DNA of 64,000 bases. It comes from Pyropia haitanensis (lineage: Eukaryota > Rhodophyta > Bangiophyceae > Bangiales > Bangiaceae). Positions 53,520 through 62,436 of the stretch are shown here, one piece after another; position 1 is the first letter of the stretch; each line of letters begins with the position of its first letter. The stretch lies in contig SDUX01000005.1 of the NCBI GenBank assembly GCA_008729055.1, positions 2,662,955 through 2,726,954 of the forward strand, read 5' to 3'. The notes under the pieces are model-generated. The model was not told the origin of the DNA and made no database searches. It saw only the letters and a program-made list of their open reading frames with translations. A program made the translations under genes and the position numbers.

Positions 53520-53690
53520 TTGCAGTCCGCCCAATTTTGGCCGGTGTGGTCAAGGTCAAGACTGGGTCTGGTCAATTTCCTATTGGTCAATCAGTTTTAT
53601 CCGGCTGAATGGATGGCTGAGACGGTGTTGACCAGCTCTTGACCCGGCTCTTGACTTCGACCAGACCGGCCAAAATTGGGCGGTCTGCAA
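53520..53690. mobile_element. 171-bp MITE (Stowaway/Tc1-mariner-like)
   Basis: Imperfect terminal inverted repeats of about 42 bp: TTGCAGTCCGCCCAATTTTG on the left against TTGCAGACCGCCCAATTTTG on the opposite strand at the right, four or so mismatches. TA flanks both ends (53518-53519 and 53691-53692). No coding capacity. A non-autonomous DNA element is the straightforward reading. Confidence 0.75.
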
Positions 53691-54000
53691 TATCTGAAAA
53701 GAACGCCCCCAGAGGCCGCCGCTTTGCGAAGTGGATTACTGGCACCCCCGCTGAGAGCCAGAATTAGCACTTGGCGTTCACTGCCTAACGCTCGCACGTG
53801 AGAGTTTCTGAAAAGTTCCAATTCTATTTTGGGCAGTTAGGAAGAGGACCTCTCAGAGGTCTCTGAAGGACGATTATTAGACAGTGGCCCTCTCCGTCCG
53901 ATGTCGAGATCGGGGGGCAGACCCCCGACCAAAGGAAAGTTTCGCTGGATCCCTTGATTGCGATGCCATCAGAGGGGGTGGGACACACCCGGAGTTTCCC

Positions 54001-54031
54001 CCATGTATACTTTTTAGAGGACGTGCCATAG
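54001..54031 (-). repeat. 31-bp inverted repeat, right copy
   Basis: Exact reverse complement of 45547-45577, with TA at 54029-54030. Confidence 0.9.
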
Positions 54032-55098
54032 CATGGCGAAAGGCATTAGTGGAACACGTGTCGCATCCAGCGCCACGTTTCGTACGTAGTTTAATACATG
54101 CTTCATGAAGCTTTCGCCATGGTCCATTGACGGCTCCGGGCAGACGGCGGCAACGCCCCCCCGTGCCCCGCGGTAGCCGCCATCCCCGTCGCCGCCGCCA
54201 CAGCCGCTGCCGCCGCCGCCACTACTCTTTCGGAAATGCAGGCCGCCCGCGACGCGCGCGGACGCGCGACGGCGGCTGCCCCCAAAAAGACAGCCACCGC
54301 CAGACCGCTTGGAAATAGGCGCCCCGTTAGCGGCGCTGACGGTGGACACTCTGTTAAGGCTGCCCCAACCGCCACCCGCCCCGTCGGCGGTGCCGCCGCC
54401 GCCGCCTACCAGAGCCAGGCTGCCGCCGCCGCAACCGCCGCAGACGCCGCCACCACCACCACCACCACCCACCGCGTCACGCGACAGAAGCCGCGCGTCA
54501 CAGGTGGCGCTCTCGGCGGCGGCAGCCGCCGCCAAGCTTCCGGCAGGCCGGCAGGTCACTAGTCTGGACGAGAGCCGTCAACTCGCGCTTCCGCGGGAGG
54601 CCACATCTTGGAACGGCGGGCCCCTGCCGGCGCCGCAGCGACCGAGCAGCCACCCGGCTGGGGTGGTGGCGCGCCTGACAGGTGCCCGACCTGTGCCGCC
54701 CCAATCCACAGTGGCCCCGTCGCTCTGTCGGCAAAAGCCTCTGTGGGTGGCAGACGCGAGCTGCGCGCCGACACGAGGGGATGATTCACTCCGAGGTCGG
54801 CAGCACGTGGATTGCCTTACGTAGCCAGCGTCATGATGAATCACTGCCGACAGTCAATCGCTTGCAAGGGGACACGTCCACGACGTGTGGTCTTGGCACA
54901 ACGCCGCGCAACAGTGTTGAGCAAATAGAAGTGGATTGAATGAGCGTTAAAGTTTGCCAGGATTCTCATTAGTAAATACAACTAAGTCTTTCGCTGTTTG
55001 GTTTGGTTCATTTCTTGAATTCAACCTGAACAATCGAACCATCCGTAGATTCAACATGAATTTACAACCCTGGGTGGGACAATGGTCTCCGGCAGTTT
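54032..55098. other. Mostly unassigned; Ala-rich plus frame and AT-rich repeat before the DDHD gene
   Basis: A plus frame at 54128-54562 (AAAAATTLSEMQAARDARGR, KKTATARPLGNRRPVSGADG) is protein-like but unrecognised, and could be an upstream exon of the DDHD gene. From 54830 to 55090 the DNA is AT-richer and contains the gtttggtttggtt/gaattcaacctga motif also found at 45476. Confidence 0.35.
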
Positions 55099-55903
55099 GT
55101 GGCGAACAAGGTGGCGAATTTGCACTTTTACTCGCGGTCCACGTACCGCGCGGTCATCCTGCAGGAGATGGTCGAGCAGCTCAACGCGCTGTGGGGCGTG
55201 CACAAGGGGAGGCACCCCGACTTCTGGGGGCCCGTTGCCGTGTATGGGCACTTTCTGAGGAGAGTCATCTTGTACGAGCTGCTCGCGGCGCAGGCGCGGT
55301 TGGCCGAGGCAGACGCGGCAGCGGCGGGCGGGGGGGCAGCGGCGGGTGCGGGTGCAGCGACACGCGCCGGCAGTGGCGGCGGCGCCGCGCCGGCCGGTCG
55401 GTCAGACGCCGCCGGCGCCGGCGCCGCCGGCGCCGCGCTCGGCGGTGCTTCCGGCGTCACAGCAACCACACCTGCCGCTCCAGCCGCGGCCGCCACGGCG
55501 GCAGGGGCGCCGAGTCCGCCCCCGTCAACCCCACCCCCTCCCCCCCCCAATGAGCCCGCTCTTCCCCGGTGACGAGCGCTTGCGCCTCGACTTTTCTTCA
55601 GGTGGACACCCTCTTCACGGTCGGCTCCCCCCTCGGGCAGCTCCTCAACCTCGACGCGACGCTTTCCCCTACTCTCGCGTCCCCCGAGCGCCCCCCCTTT
55701 CGGCTGTACAACTACATGCACCCCAACGACGCGGTCGCGCTGCGGGTGGAGCCGTGGGTGGACCTCCGCTACGCCGTCGTGCCGCCCGTGACGACGCCGC
55801 ACTGGCAGCCGATGGACAAGGAGAGCTCGTCCCTCCCGCGGTGGGTCGGCGCACTCCTGGGAAAGGGGCGGGGTTGACTTGCAGGGACCCTACGGGAAAT
55901 TTC
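55099..55903 (+). pseudogene. DDHD-domain phospholipase, 5' portion, interrupted by transposon
   Basis: PA-preferring phospholipase A1/DDHD family (membrane lipid and secretory-pathway enzymes). LHFYSRSTYRAVILQEMVEQ, then LNALWGVHKGRHPDFWGPVA and VYGHFLRRVILYELL match the region around the nucleophile, but where the family has G-H-S-L-G-S this copy has G-H-F-L-R-R. After an Ala-rich insert and an acceptor ttttcttcag at 55600, the DDHD part begins: VDTLFTVGSPLGQLLNLDAT, RLYNYMHPNDAVALRVEPWV. A TGA at 55874 is in frame (CGA with C-to-T reversed); the same frame then continues to the GAAATTTC at the transposon boundary. No N-terminal part is recognisable upstream. The catalytic Ser loss, the stop and the insertion all indicate a dead gene, unless the Ser is supplied by an unrecognised exon. 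Confidence 0.75.
55896..55903. repeat. Target duplication GAAATTTC, left copy
   Basis: 8-bp palindrome next to the left terminus; same sequence at 62429-62436. Confidence 0.65.
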
Positions 55904-56164
55904 GGTGGGTTATCCAGAAGTCGGGCTGGATAACCCGCCTCCTTTCTGGTTACCCAGGCAGCTAGGTAGAAGGATCTAGAACTGTCCAATAGCGAGTCGT
56001 CTGGATCCTTTGCTGTTGATCCGGCTGGATCCTGAAGCCAGTGGCACTTTCTGGCAGGTTCTCCTGGATGCCACTGCCTGGTACTGTGTGCTCTCATTGG
56101 CTGTGGACAACCGATGGCCAATGCCTCTTGTCGGCCCTGAGGCAACGACATCGGGCCTGCCCGA

Positions 56165-56174
56165 CCACATAAAT
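56165..56174 (+). promoter_or_regulatory. TATA-like box of transposase gene
   Basis: ccacataaatacgtg, about 230 bp before the first transposase ATG. Confidence 0.35.
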
Positions 56175-56398
56175 ACGTGACCGGTGAGCCATCCACTGGC
56201 GTCTCAACGGCGCCATCGCAATCCAGGGTTCCACCCGCCGCCACGCATCGACCACCACCCGACGCTGTCGTCTTTCCCCCCGTGTGCTCTGTTGCCCCTC
56301 CCTCTCCCACCGCCGTCTTCGAGCCCTTCTCCCCGTTGTCGTTTTGCCTCCCCCCCCTTGACACCGTCGTCCCCCTCCCGCTCCTCACTCTCTTCTCC

Positions 56399-59300
56399 AT
56401 GGCCAACCGCGGGGACGACCGCGTCTGCCTTTGCTGGAGGTGCACGGATGAAGGGACCGCCGGCGGCTGCATGGTGTCGCGGGCAACATTCTACAATCAC
56501 CGCGGCCGCAAACGGCCCCAAGCATCAAGAGCTCAGAGCGAAGAGAGCGCAACGGGACGCAGAGGAGGGGCTGGCGTGGGAGACGTGCTCGACGGCGGCG
56601 GCGGGGCGGACGTTGGCTCCCTGCCCTCTGGTGGACAAGGTGGTCACGTCCGTGCAGAACCAAGGGGGTGCACGGGAGGCTCTTGGGCGGGCCGTGCAAC
56701 GGGACAACCAGCGGCGGAGCGGGGTGTTGGGGGGGAGCGGCTGGATGGGGGCGCTGACAAGGGGGAGTCCACTGGGGATGGCGGGGAGGAGGGGGAGGGG
56801 GAGGGGGGATTGGAGGGCGGGGGGGTTCTCAACCTTTGGGACGGTAGTGAGGGCGGGTCTGCAGGCTGCTCCACGGACGGGGAGGTAGACTCGCAGTCCG
56901 TCGACGATGAAAGGGGGTCCGTAGGCGATAATGAGGAGGAGAATCTGCTCAATATGTCCCCTGTGCCTGCCGCCGACCGGGCTTCCAAGAACCAAGTGGT
57001 CCTCCCCGTAGACCAGTTTCGAGCCGTCATACACAACCTCGCCTTTTATTCTGTGTCTGTTTATCATCACCTATCCAGGGAAGCGGTTGGCGACCTTTTA
57101 CGTCTCGAGAGTCATCAACTTCACTACCGCTCGCCGTACCGGCAGCAGAGACTCGTCAGCGCCGCAGTGGACCTCCACGAGGTGCTCGTTGATACATGTC
57201 CTTCTGGCTGCATTGCGTTTACTGCCGCACGGTCGACCTTGACCGCGTGTGATATCTGCCAGCAGTCGCGGTCCAAGTCTGACTTGACTACCCCTCGTCG
57301 GCAGGTAACCTACTGGCTGTTGATACCATGGCTTACCGCAATGCTAGAGGATCCCGTCCTCGGAGTAGACATGACTGCAGGAATGGCTCACGCGAGAGCA
57401 CGGGCGTCGCAGCCAGTCAGTAGCTACGAGGATTGGTACGACGGCTCAATCTTTCGAAATGCGGTGCAACGCGGATGTTTTCGGGCCGACATCGACGTGG
57501 CTTTGAGCCTTTCCACCGACGGTTTTGAGGTTTGGCGACAACAAGGATTTCAAGGGTGGCCCATTGTCGTGTCGATTCTGAACCTCGATGCTAATTGTCG
57601 GACAAGGGTGGTCAATCAACTTCTTGTTGGCGTAACTCCGGGCCCCAAGCAACCGGCTGACCTGGAATCTTTCCTTCACCCATTGGCTGAGGAGCTGAAT
57701 ACTCTGGCAATTGGTGTGCCAGGCATCAAGGTCGCAGACAGGCCCGGAGAGCACACGCTACGAGGCTACCTCCTGCACGTCTCCTCAGATATGCCTGGGG
57801 GGGACAAGATCATGAACGCCACCGGACGCAACGGGCACCAACCCAACCGCTTCCGGGCCTTTAGTGGCGTCTACTATAGGTCTCGTACGTACTATCCACC
57901 TGTCGACACAAGGTCCGGGGCTATCTTATTCGCTGTAGACAGCTGCCAGGCTCCACGACGCACCGCCGCCTCTATCGCTGAACAAGTTGAGCGAGTGGAG
58001 TCCGCCCGTCGGGACGGAAGACCTCAAGCTCGCGTCACGGAATTAAGAAAACTGTCGGGGTTTAAGGGTTACTTCCTATTTTGCTCGCCAAGTGCTGAGC
58101 ACCGTCTCAAGCATCCTGGTTTGTCATACCTGTGGGCTTGCGGACCGTCCGTGATGCCCTGCGACTGCATGCACCTACAGCTCCTCAACGTTAAACCGCT
58201 GCTATGGCTCATTTTCTCTGGTCAAATGGGCGCCGAAGGTGAGGAGTCAAGTGACATGGCGATGGCCCCCGCCGTCGTGGCGGATGTTGGACGCGAGCTT
58301 CGCAATGCAAGGGCAACTGTGCCGTGCTCTCAGGCGCGGTCCTTGCAAAATTTAGCTGTCTTCTCCAGATCGTACAAAGCAGTGGATTGGTTGGTGTTTT
58401 TGCTTTCCACGGCGGAGGTTGTCTTGGCTGGTCGCCTTTCCCAGCCGCTTTACGACATGGTCATGCACCTGATCAAAGCCTGCAGGCTTCTTTTTCGACC
58501 ACGTCCTTTGTCGCTGGAGGAGTTGAGCGCAGTAGATGAAGGCCTCAAGCGGTTTTGTCCAGAGTACTACGCCCTCGTCTATCGCGGCGAGGAGGCGAGG
58601 CTGCCGTTTTGCCGGTCGACAATCGCTGCTTTGCTGGACATTGCGCCCAACATCCGCAGCTGTGGGCCTATTTGGACCTACTGGCAATTCGGAATGGAGC
58701 GGCTGATTGGCACGCTACCAAGGCTTGTCGGGTCAAGATCAAGCCCTTATCCAAGTCCTATCAAGTACATTTCGCGCAAGTACCAGGCGGAGCTGATTAC
58801 GGCTTTTGGCGAAACCGTTCTTCCGGATGCCTGGTCAGCGGCAAATGGGAAGCTTTCATCTTCGAATAAGTCGGCAGAGCACACATATCCTATGATTGGT
58901 GGATCTGATCTTGTGCTGTTGCCGCCGCGTCAGAAGGCGGTGCTCCTTGCTGGACCAGAGCTAGCCGCAATGCACGCGGTGCTGGCGGTTGAGGGCGTCG
59001 AACCCGTACCTGGACATGTACGTAGCATGAAATATGGCCGGGTGCGCCTTGCTAAGGGAGTTGTGGCTGGCTCCAAAGCCGCCCCTTCTGATGACGACTC
59101 GATGCGCCGGAGAAGCAACTTTGTCCGTGTGCGGTCAACAGACCGCGTCGAGACGTCTTCTGGAGGCGGTCAAGAGGTGAGCGTCCAGACGTACGGGCTC
59201 GTCTTGCACTACGTCGCGGTTTTCGCTGGTGGGGCTCCATGGGCTTTTGCCTATATCGAGTGCATTTGCTCTGGGCGCGATCGTCTGGGCAAGAATGGTC

Positions 59301-59455
59301 TTCCAGAGCTTCGCTTTGGCTTGCCGTGTTTTGGAAGCTTTGGTGGGCGGCGGGGATACGTTTCCATTGGCGCCATCGACGCAGTTGTAGGCACCCTCTT
59401 CACGCGAGGAAAGCACCACATTCTTTTTCCGCGGGAGCCGTTCTCAAGCTTCTGA
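56399..59455 (+). CDS. Tnp2-like transposase (1018 aa)
   Basis: First in-frame ATG at 56399 (MANRGDDRVCLCWRC); the frame is open upstream to 56177 without ATG. A Cys/His cluster at residues 9-31 (CLCWRC, GGCMVS, YNHRGR) resembles the N-terminal zinc motif of CACTA-group transposases. An acidic low-complexity region follows to about residue 200. The catalytic core has DVALSLSTDGFEVWRQQGF (about 368-386) with the first Asp, PIVVSILNLDANCRTRVVNQ and GVTPGPKQPADLESFLHPLA. A MPCDCMHLQLLNV block (about 585) carries the second acidic region, and YWQFGMERLIGTLPRLVGS the late one. The 'P-G-P-K-x-P ... L-x-P-L' and 'P-D/C-x-M-H-x3-L-N' spacing is that of the Tnp2 family. No stops or shifts over 3 kb, so it is probably functional. 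Codon use is less GC-rich than host genes. Confidence 0.8.
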   Translation: MANRGDDRVCLCWRCTDEGTAGGCMVSRATFYNHRGRKRPQASRAQSEESATGRRGGAGVGDVLDGGGGADVGSLPSGGQGGHVRAEPRGCTGGSWAGRATGQPAAERGVGGERLDGGADKGESTGDGGEEGEGEGGLEGGGVLNLWDGSEGGSAGCSTDGEVDSQSVDDERGSVGDNEEENLLNMSPVPAADRASKNQVVLPVDQFRAVIHNLAFYSVSVYHHLSREAVGDLLRLESHQLHYRSPYRQQRLVSAAVDLHEVLVDTCPSGCIAFTAARSTLTACDICQQSRSKSDLTTPRRQVTYWLLIPWLTAMLEDPVLGVDMTAGMAHARARASQPVSSYEDWYDGSIFRNAVQRGCFRADIDVALSLSTDGFEVWRQQGFQGWPIVVSILNLDANCRTRVVNQLLVGVTPGPKQPADLESFLHPLAEELNTLAIGVPGIKVADRPGEHTLRGYLLHVSSDMPGGDKIMNATGRNGHQPNRFRAFSGVYYRSRTYYPPVDTRSGAILFAVDSCQAPRRTAASIAEQVERVESARRDGRPQARVTELRKLSGFKGYFLFCSPSAEHRLKHPGLSYLWACGPSVMPCDCMHLQLLNVKPLLWLIFSGQMGAEGEESSDMAMAPAVVADVGRELRNARATVPCSQARSLQNLAVFSRSYKAVDWLVFLLSTAEVVLAGRLSQPLYDMVMHLIKACRLLFRPRPLSLEELSAVDEGLKRFCPEYYALVYRGEEARLPFCRSTIAALLDIAPNIRSCGPIWTYWQFGMERLIGTLPRLVGSRSSPYPSPIKYISRKYQAELITAFGETVLPDAWSAANGKLSSSNKSAEHTYPMIGGSDLVLLPPRQKAVLLAGPELAAMHAVLAVEGVEPVPGHVRSMKYGRVRLAKGVVAGSKAAPSDDDSMRRRSNFVRVRSTDRVETSSGGGQEVSVQTYGLVLHYVAVFAGGAPWAFAYIECICSGRDRLGKNGLPELRFGLPCFGSFGGRRGYVSIGAIDAVVGTLFTRGKHHILFPREPFSSF

Positions 59456-60117
59456 TTAACTTTTTTGTTTCCGAAGCTGGTGAATTGTTCTTAGTCAAAT
59501 TTTGTTTTGAAATGGCCATCACGCTTCATCTGGAGCGCCGCGGCGCTTCGACGGCTGCGCCTCGATCTCCGGAGGTGCTGGAGGCTAAAAGGATCTCGCT
59601 TCTCGCACTGGGGCCCGTTTGTGTCATTGACTGCACGATCGTCGTTGACCCCGTCTCGCACTAGCGCCTTTGTCCTGCTCGCGTCTCACACATCCACAAG
59701 AGGGCGCTTTGCCATCCTAACGACGCGGAGCGGACCGATGGGCGCAACTGCACCACCGCGGCGCAGTTCGCGTCGTCTACGACCCGCGGTACACGGTACG
59801 TTCCTGTCCTTCCCTGTTTTATGCTCATTGTTCTATTTGTTGACGGGCCGGGGCCGGTAGCTGGCGCGCCGTCCATGTGTCTTGATCGGGGAGGGGGGGG
59901 GACGAGGAGAGGATGGAGGTTGATCCGTTTTCACCTCTGCGGGCGGAAGGGTGATGCGGGGACGGCTTCTTCGACGGCACCGGCAGTGGTGTAGTCCGCC
60001 ACATAGTATAGCTTTGTGCATGACTTTGCAGCGTGGACAGAACCTGACTCTGGTTTTCCCTTGTTTGTATATCTTCGACGCCCTCGTCTTCTTTTTTTCC
60101 TGATCGAGCCCCTCTCC
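59456..60117. other. Inter-ORF region of the transposon
   Basis: No recognised ORF; AT-balanced DNA with poly-T (ctttttttcc at 60091) just before the second gene. A short plus frame continues from the transposase end in another frame but is not protein-like. Confidence 0.4.
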
Positions 60118-62215
60118 ATGAACAGGCGGCCTGCAAGCAGCCGCCGCCGTAGCTGCTCGTCTTCCGTTCGAGGTGCCCCCCTTACCACCACCTGTGGGCG
60201 TGCGGCTCTCTTCCCCAGCCGCGCCAGCCCCCACCCCGTCGGCAAGTGTGCCTTCCCCCTCCCCGGCGGCTGGTGTGCTCCCCCCCCGCCCGGCGGCTCG
60301 CGTGGCGCCCCCCCCCCTGGCGGCTGGCGTGGCTCTTCCCCCCCCGACGGCTGGCGCACCGTCCCCCCCCACGGCGGCTGGTGTTCCGGCCCTCCCCACT
60401 GGCGGCTGGTGTGGCTCTCCCCCCCGCGGCGGATGGCGCACCGCCCCCCCCCCCGGCGGCTGGCGCACCGCGCCCCCTCCCGGCGGCTGACGTGGCCCAC
60501 CCCCCCCCGGCGGCTGGCGTGGCGCTCCCCCCCCCGACGGCTGGCGCACCGCCCCCCCCCACGGCCGCTGGCGCACCGCCCCCCCACCCGGCGGCCGGCG
60601 TGTCGCCCCCCCCCCGACGGCTGGCGCACCGCCCCCGCACATGGCGGCTGGCGCACCGCCTCCCACCCAGACGGCTGGCGCACCGCCCCCCCCCACGGCG
60701 GCTGGCGTTCCGCCCGCCCCACAGGCGGCTGGCATGGCTCTCCCCGCCGCGGCAGCTGGCGTAATGCCCCCCCCCCCGGCCGCCGGCGCACCGCCCCTCC
60801 TCCCGGCGTCTTACGTGGCCCGCCTTCCCCCGGCGGCTGGCGTGGCGATCCCCCCCGCGACGGCTGGCGTACTGCCCTCCCCCCTGGCCGCCGGCGCACC
60901 GCCACCCCCCCCGGCGGCAGGCGTGCCGCCTCACACCCCGGCCATTGCCCCCTCCACCTGGGTGGCACTTCCTCGGCCGTCGCCGACGCGCCGAGGAGCT
61001 GGTGTTGCGCGCTCTCGCGCATGCACCAACGGGCGGGGTGGATTTACAATGACGGAGGGGAGCCGGGAACACCGCACGGTGCCGCCGCCAAAGCCAAGTA
61101 TTGCAAAGAACAATGTGTACAATTCCAGTATTGGAATTTCCGAGCGGGACCGTCCGCGCTTGGCGGCCCGTGTTGCTGGCGCTATGGGATACCTTCCAGG
61201 CAAGACCTTGTGCAACCACTCGCGAGCGCAGCTGGAAGCTGCAATCTCGTATCTCGAGGCTGCTGAGCCTCGATTGGCGGTGTGCATTGGAAGCTGGGGA
61301 GCCTGCTCTCTTCTTTCCCGCGCTTTGTCGGGACGGCAGTGGCAGCTTCCTGACACGTTGGAGCACGTCCCTGTGACTCCGATCCCCTCCCTTCCACCCT
61401 CCTACCAAGCGCGCGCTCCTTCCTCCCCTGTCTACGCCCGACCACCCTCCACCTCTGGACGCTCGAGCTCATCAGCGACACCCCCGGCGGGGGTCTCGCC
61501 GACACGGTCGAGGGGGATGCCCCCGCTGGCTGCGACGGCTCTACGACGAGCACCGCCCCTGGTCGCCGCGGGAGCCCGACACCCACCGCCAAACCGGCTC
61601 GCTGCGCCGTCCCACCCCTCTGCGTATCACCCCGCTACGGCCCCGCCTGCACAGGGATTGCCCCTGCTGGCGTCACCTCGACCGGACGTTGTGACCCAAC
61701 AACCGGCGCTATCCCCACTCGCTGCGGCTGCTTCCCCCTCGGTGCCACCACCGCCCCTTGGGGGCACACCATCCTGGGCACCGCCTCCAACCGCCGACGC
61801 CACGCCACCCTCGGTGCCACCCCCGACGGACACGGTCGAGCGACCCTTGACGTCTCCTCAGCCGGCTGTAGCCGCGCCGCCCTGGGCACTACCTCCCCCT
61901 GGCGCGACTACGCCGCACTGGGCACGGCCCCGGATCGCTGAGGCAGCGGCACCAATGACGCTACATCCTCCCCTCGCCGCCATGCCATGGGCCCCCGCGT
62001 TAGGCAAACGCTGGCGGGCGCTGTACGCGAGGGCGGACGCACGGCTACCCAGACGACGCCCCAGAGAATGGCGGCATCGCCCACTGACGAGGAGGGTGCC
62101 GTCAGCGGTGAGGCTCCCGTTGCAGGCGTTCCTCGATCAGAGGACAAATTGTTTGATCGCTTGGCGGGATAACGAAATCATTATGAATATATTCAAGCAG
62201 ATAAAAACGTGCTAG
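60118..62215 (+). CDS. Second transposon gene: Pro-Ala-Ala-Gly-Val repeat protein with conserved core, unknown function
   Basis: ATG at 60118 (MNRRPASSRRRSC) follows a T-rich leader. From about 60170 the product is a long series of P-P-x-A-A-G-V/A repeats encoded by a poly-C-rich minisatellite; frames change repeatedly in its C-runs. From about 60960 one stable frame runs to TAG at 62213. It holds a Pro-poor core, PKPSIAKNNVYNSSIGISER, RPRLAARVAGAMGYLPGKTL, CNHSRAQLEAAISYLEAAEP (61090-61340). A second Pro/Ala-rich segment and a basic tail (KRWRALYARADARLPRRRPR) follow, then FLDQRTNCLIAWRDNEIIM. By position it is like the second ORF (TnpA-type, subterminal-repeat binding) of CACTA elements, but no similarity is claimed. 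Confidence 0.5.
60270..60930. repeat. Poly-C minisatellite coding for PAAGV-type repeats
   Basis: About 16-20 imperfect units of CGGCTGGCG(C/T)(A/G)(C/G)CG followed by a C-run of variable length (36-48 bp per unit). Variable C-run length puts units in different frames. Confidence 0.85.
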
Positions 62216-62265
62216 CCCGGGTGGATAATCAGTCGACAGGTGCAGTTCTCCAGTCACCAGTGGCT

Positions 62266-62338
62266 GATTATCCAGGCCAGTCGTGCTGGTTATCCAGGCC
62301 AGTCGTGCTGGTTATCCAGGCCAGTCGTGCTGGTTATC
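62266..62338. repeat. 22-bp subterminal tandem repeat (three units plus part)
   Basis: Units ggttatccaggccagtcgtg plus ct at 62266-62287 (g-a variant at its start), 62288-62309 and 62310-62331, then ggttatc. Contains the GTTATCCAG motif of the element ends, so probably a transposase-binding cluster. Confidence 0.85.
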
Positions 62339-62428
62339 GCGGCATCTCGTCCGCCAAAGAGCAATGACGGCCTATCAAAGTCTAATAAATCCAGCACAAG
62401 ATAACCAGCCTGGCTGGATAACTCGCCA

Positions 62429-62436
62429 GAAATTTC
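62429..62436. repeat. Target duplication GAAATTTC, right copy
   Basis: Matches 55896-55903. Confidence 0.65.

Larger units (their letters stand above)
45550..54028. mobile_element. 8.5-kb segment bracketed by perfect 31-bp inverted repeats with flanking TA (candidate element)
   Basis: The repeats point inward as terminal inverted repeats would, and each outer end abuts TA, the target of Tc1/mariner-like transposases. The contents, however, are ordinary host-like genes (unknown gene, PPR, BIO1, peroxiredoxin-like) and no transposase is recognised. It may be a non-autonomous element that captured genes, or two one-ended remnants of the same MITE family in opposite orientation. The second reading is the more cautious. 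Confidence 0.3.
55904..62428 (+). mobile_element. 6.5-kb DNA transposon with Tnp2-like transposase, inserted in DDHD gene
   Basis: Ends: GGTGGGTTATCCAG at the left and, on the opposite strand, GGCGAGTTATCCAG at the right (one extra base next to the right flank). They are flanked by GAAATTTC on both sides. Subterminal GTTATCCAG motifs recur: a hairpin GGTTATCCAG/CTGGATAACC at 55908-55935 and a 22-bp tandem array at 62266-62338. Inside are a transposase gene (56399-59455) and a second, Pro-rich gene (60118-62215) in the same orientation. The host DDHD frame is continuous once the element and one GAAATTTC are removed, which fixes the boundaries well. The Tnp2 likeness suggests the CMC/CACTA group, but the ends are not CACTA and an 8-bp duplication is more like KDZ or hAT-type elements. 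Confidence 0.85.

Noticed and set aside
45550..54028. Maverick/Polinton or other large self-synthesising transposon
   Set aside because: No polymerase B, integrase, packaging ATPase or capsid gene inside; target TA and short repeats do not fit.
55904..62428. Classical CACTA element
   Set aside because: Neither end reads CACTA/CACTG and the flanking repeat is 8 bp; only the transposase resembles the group.
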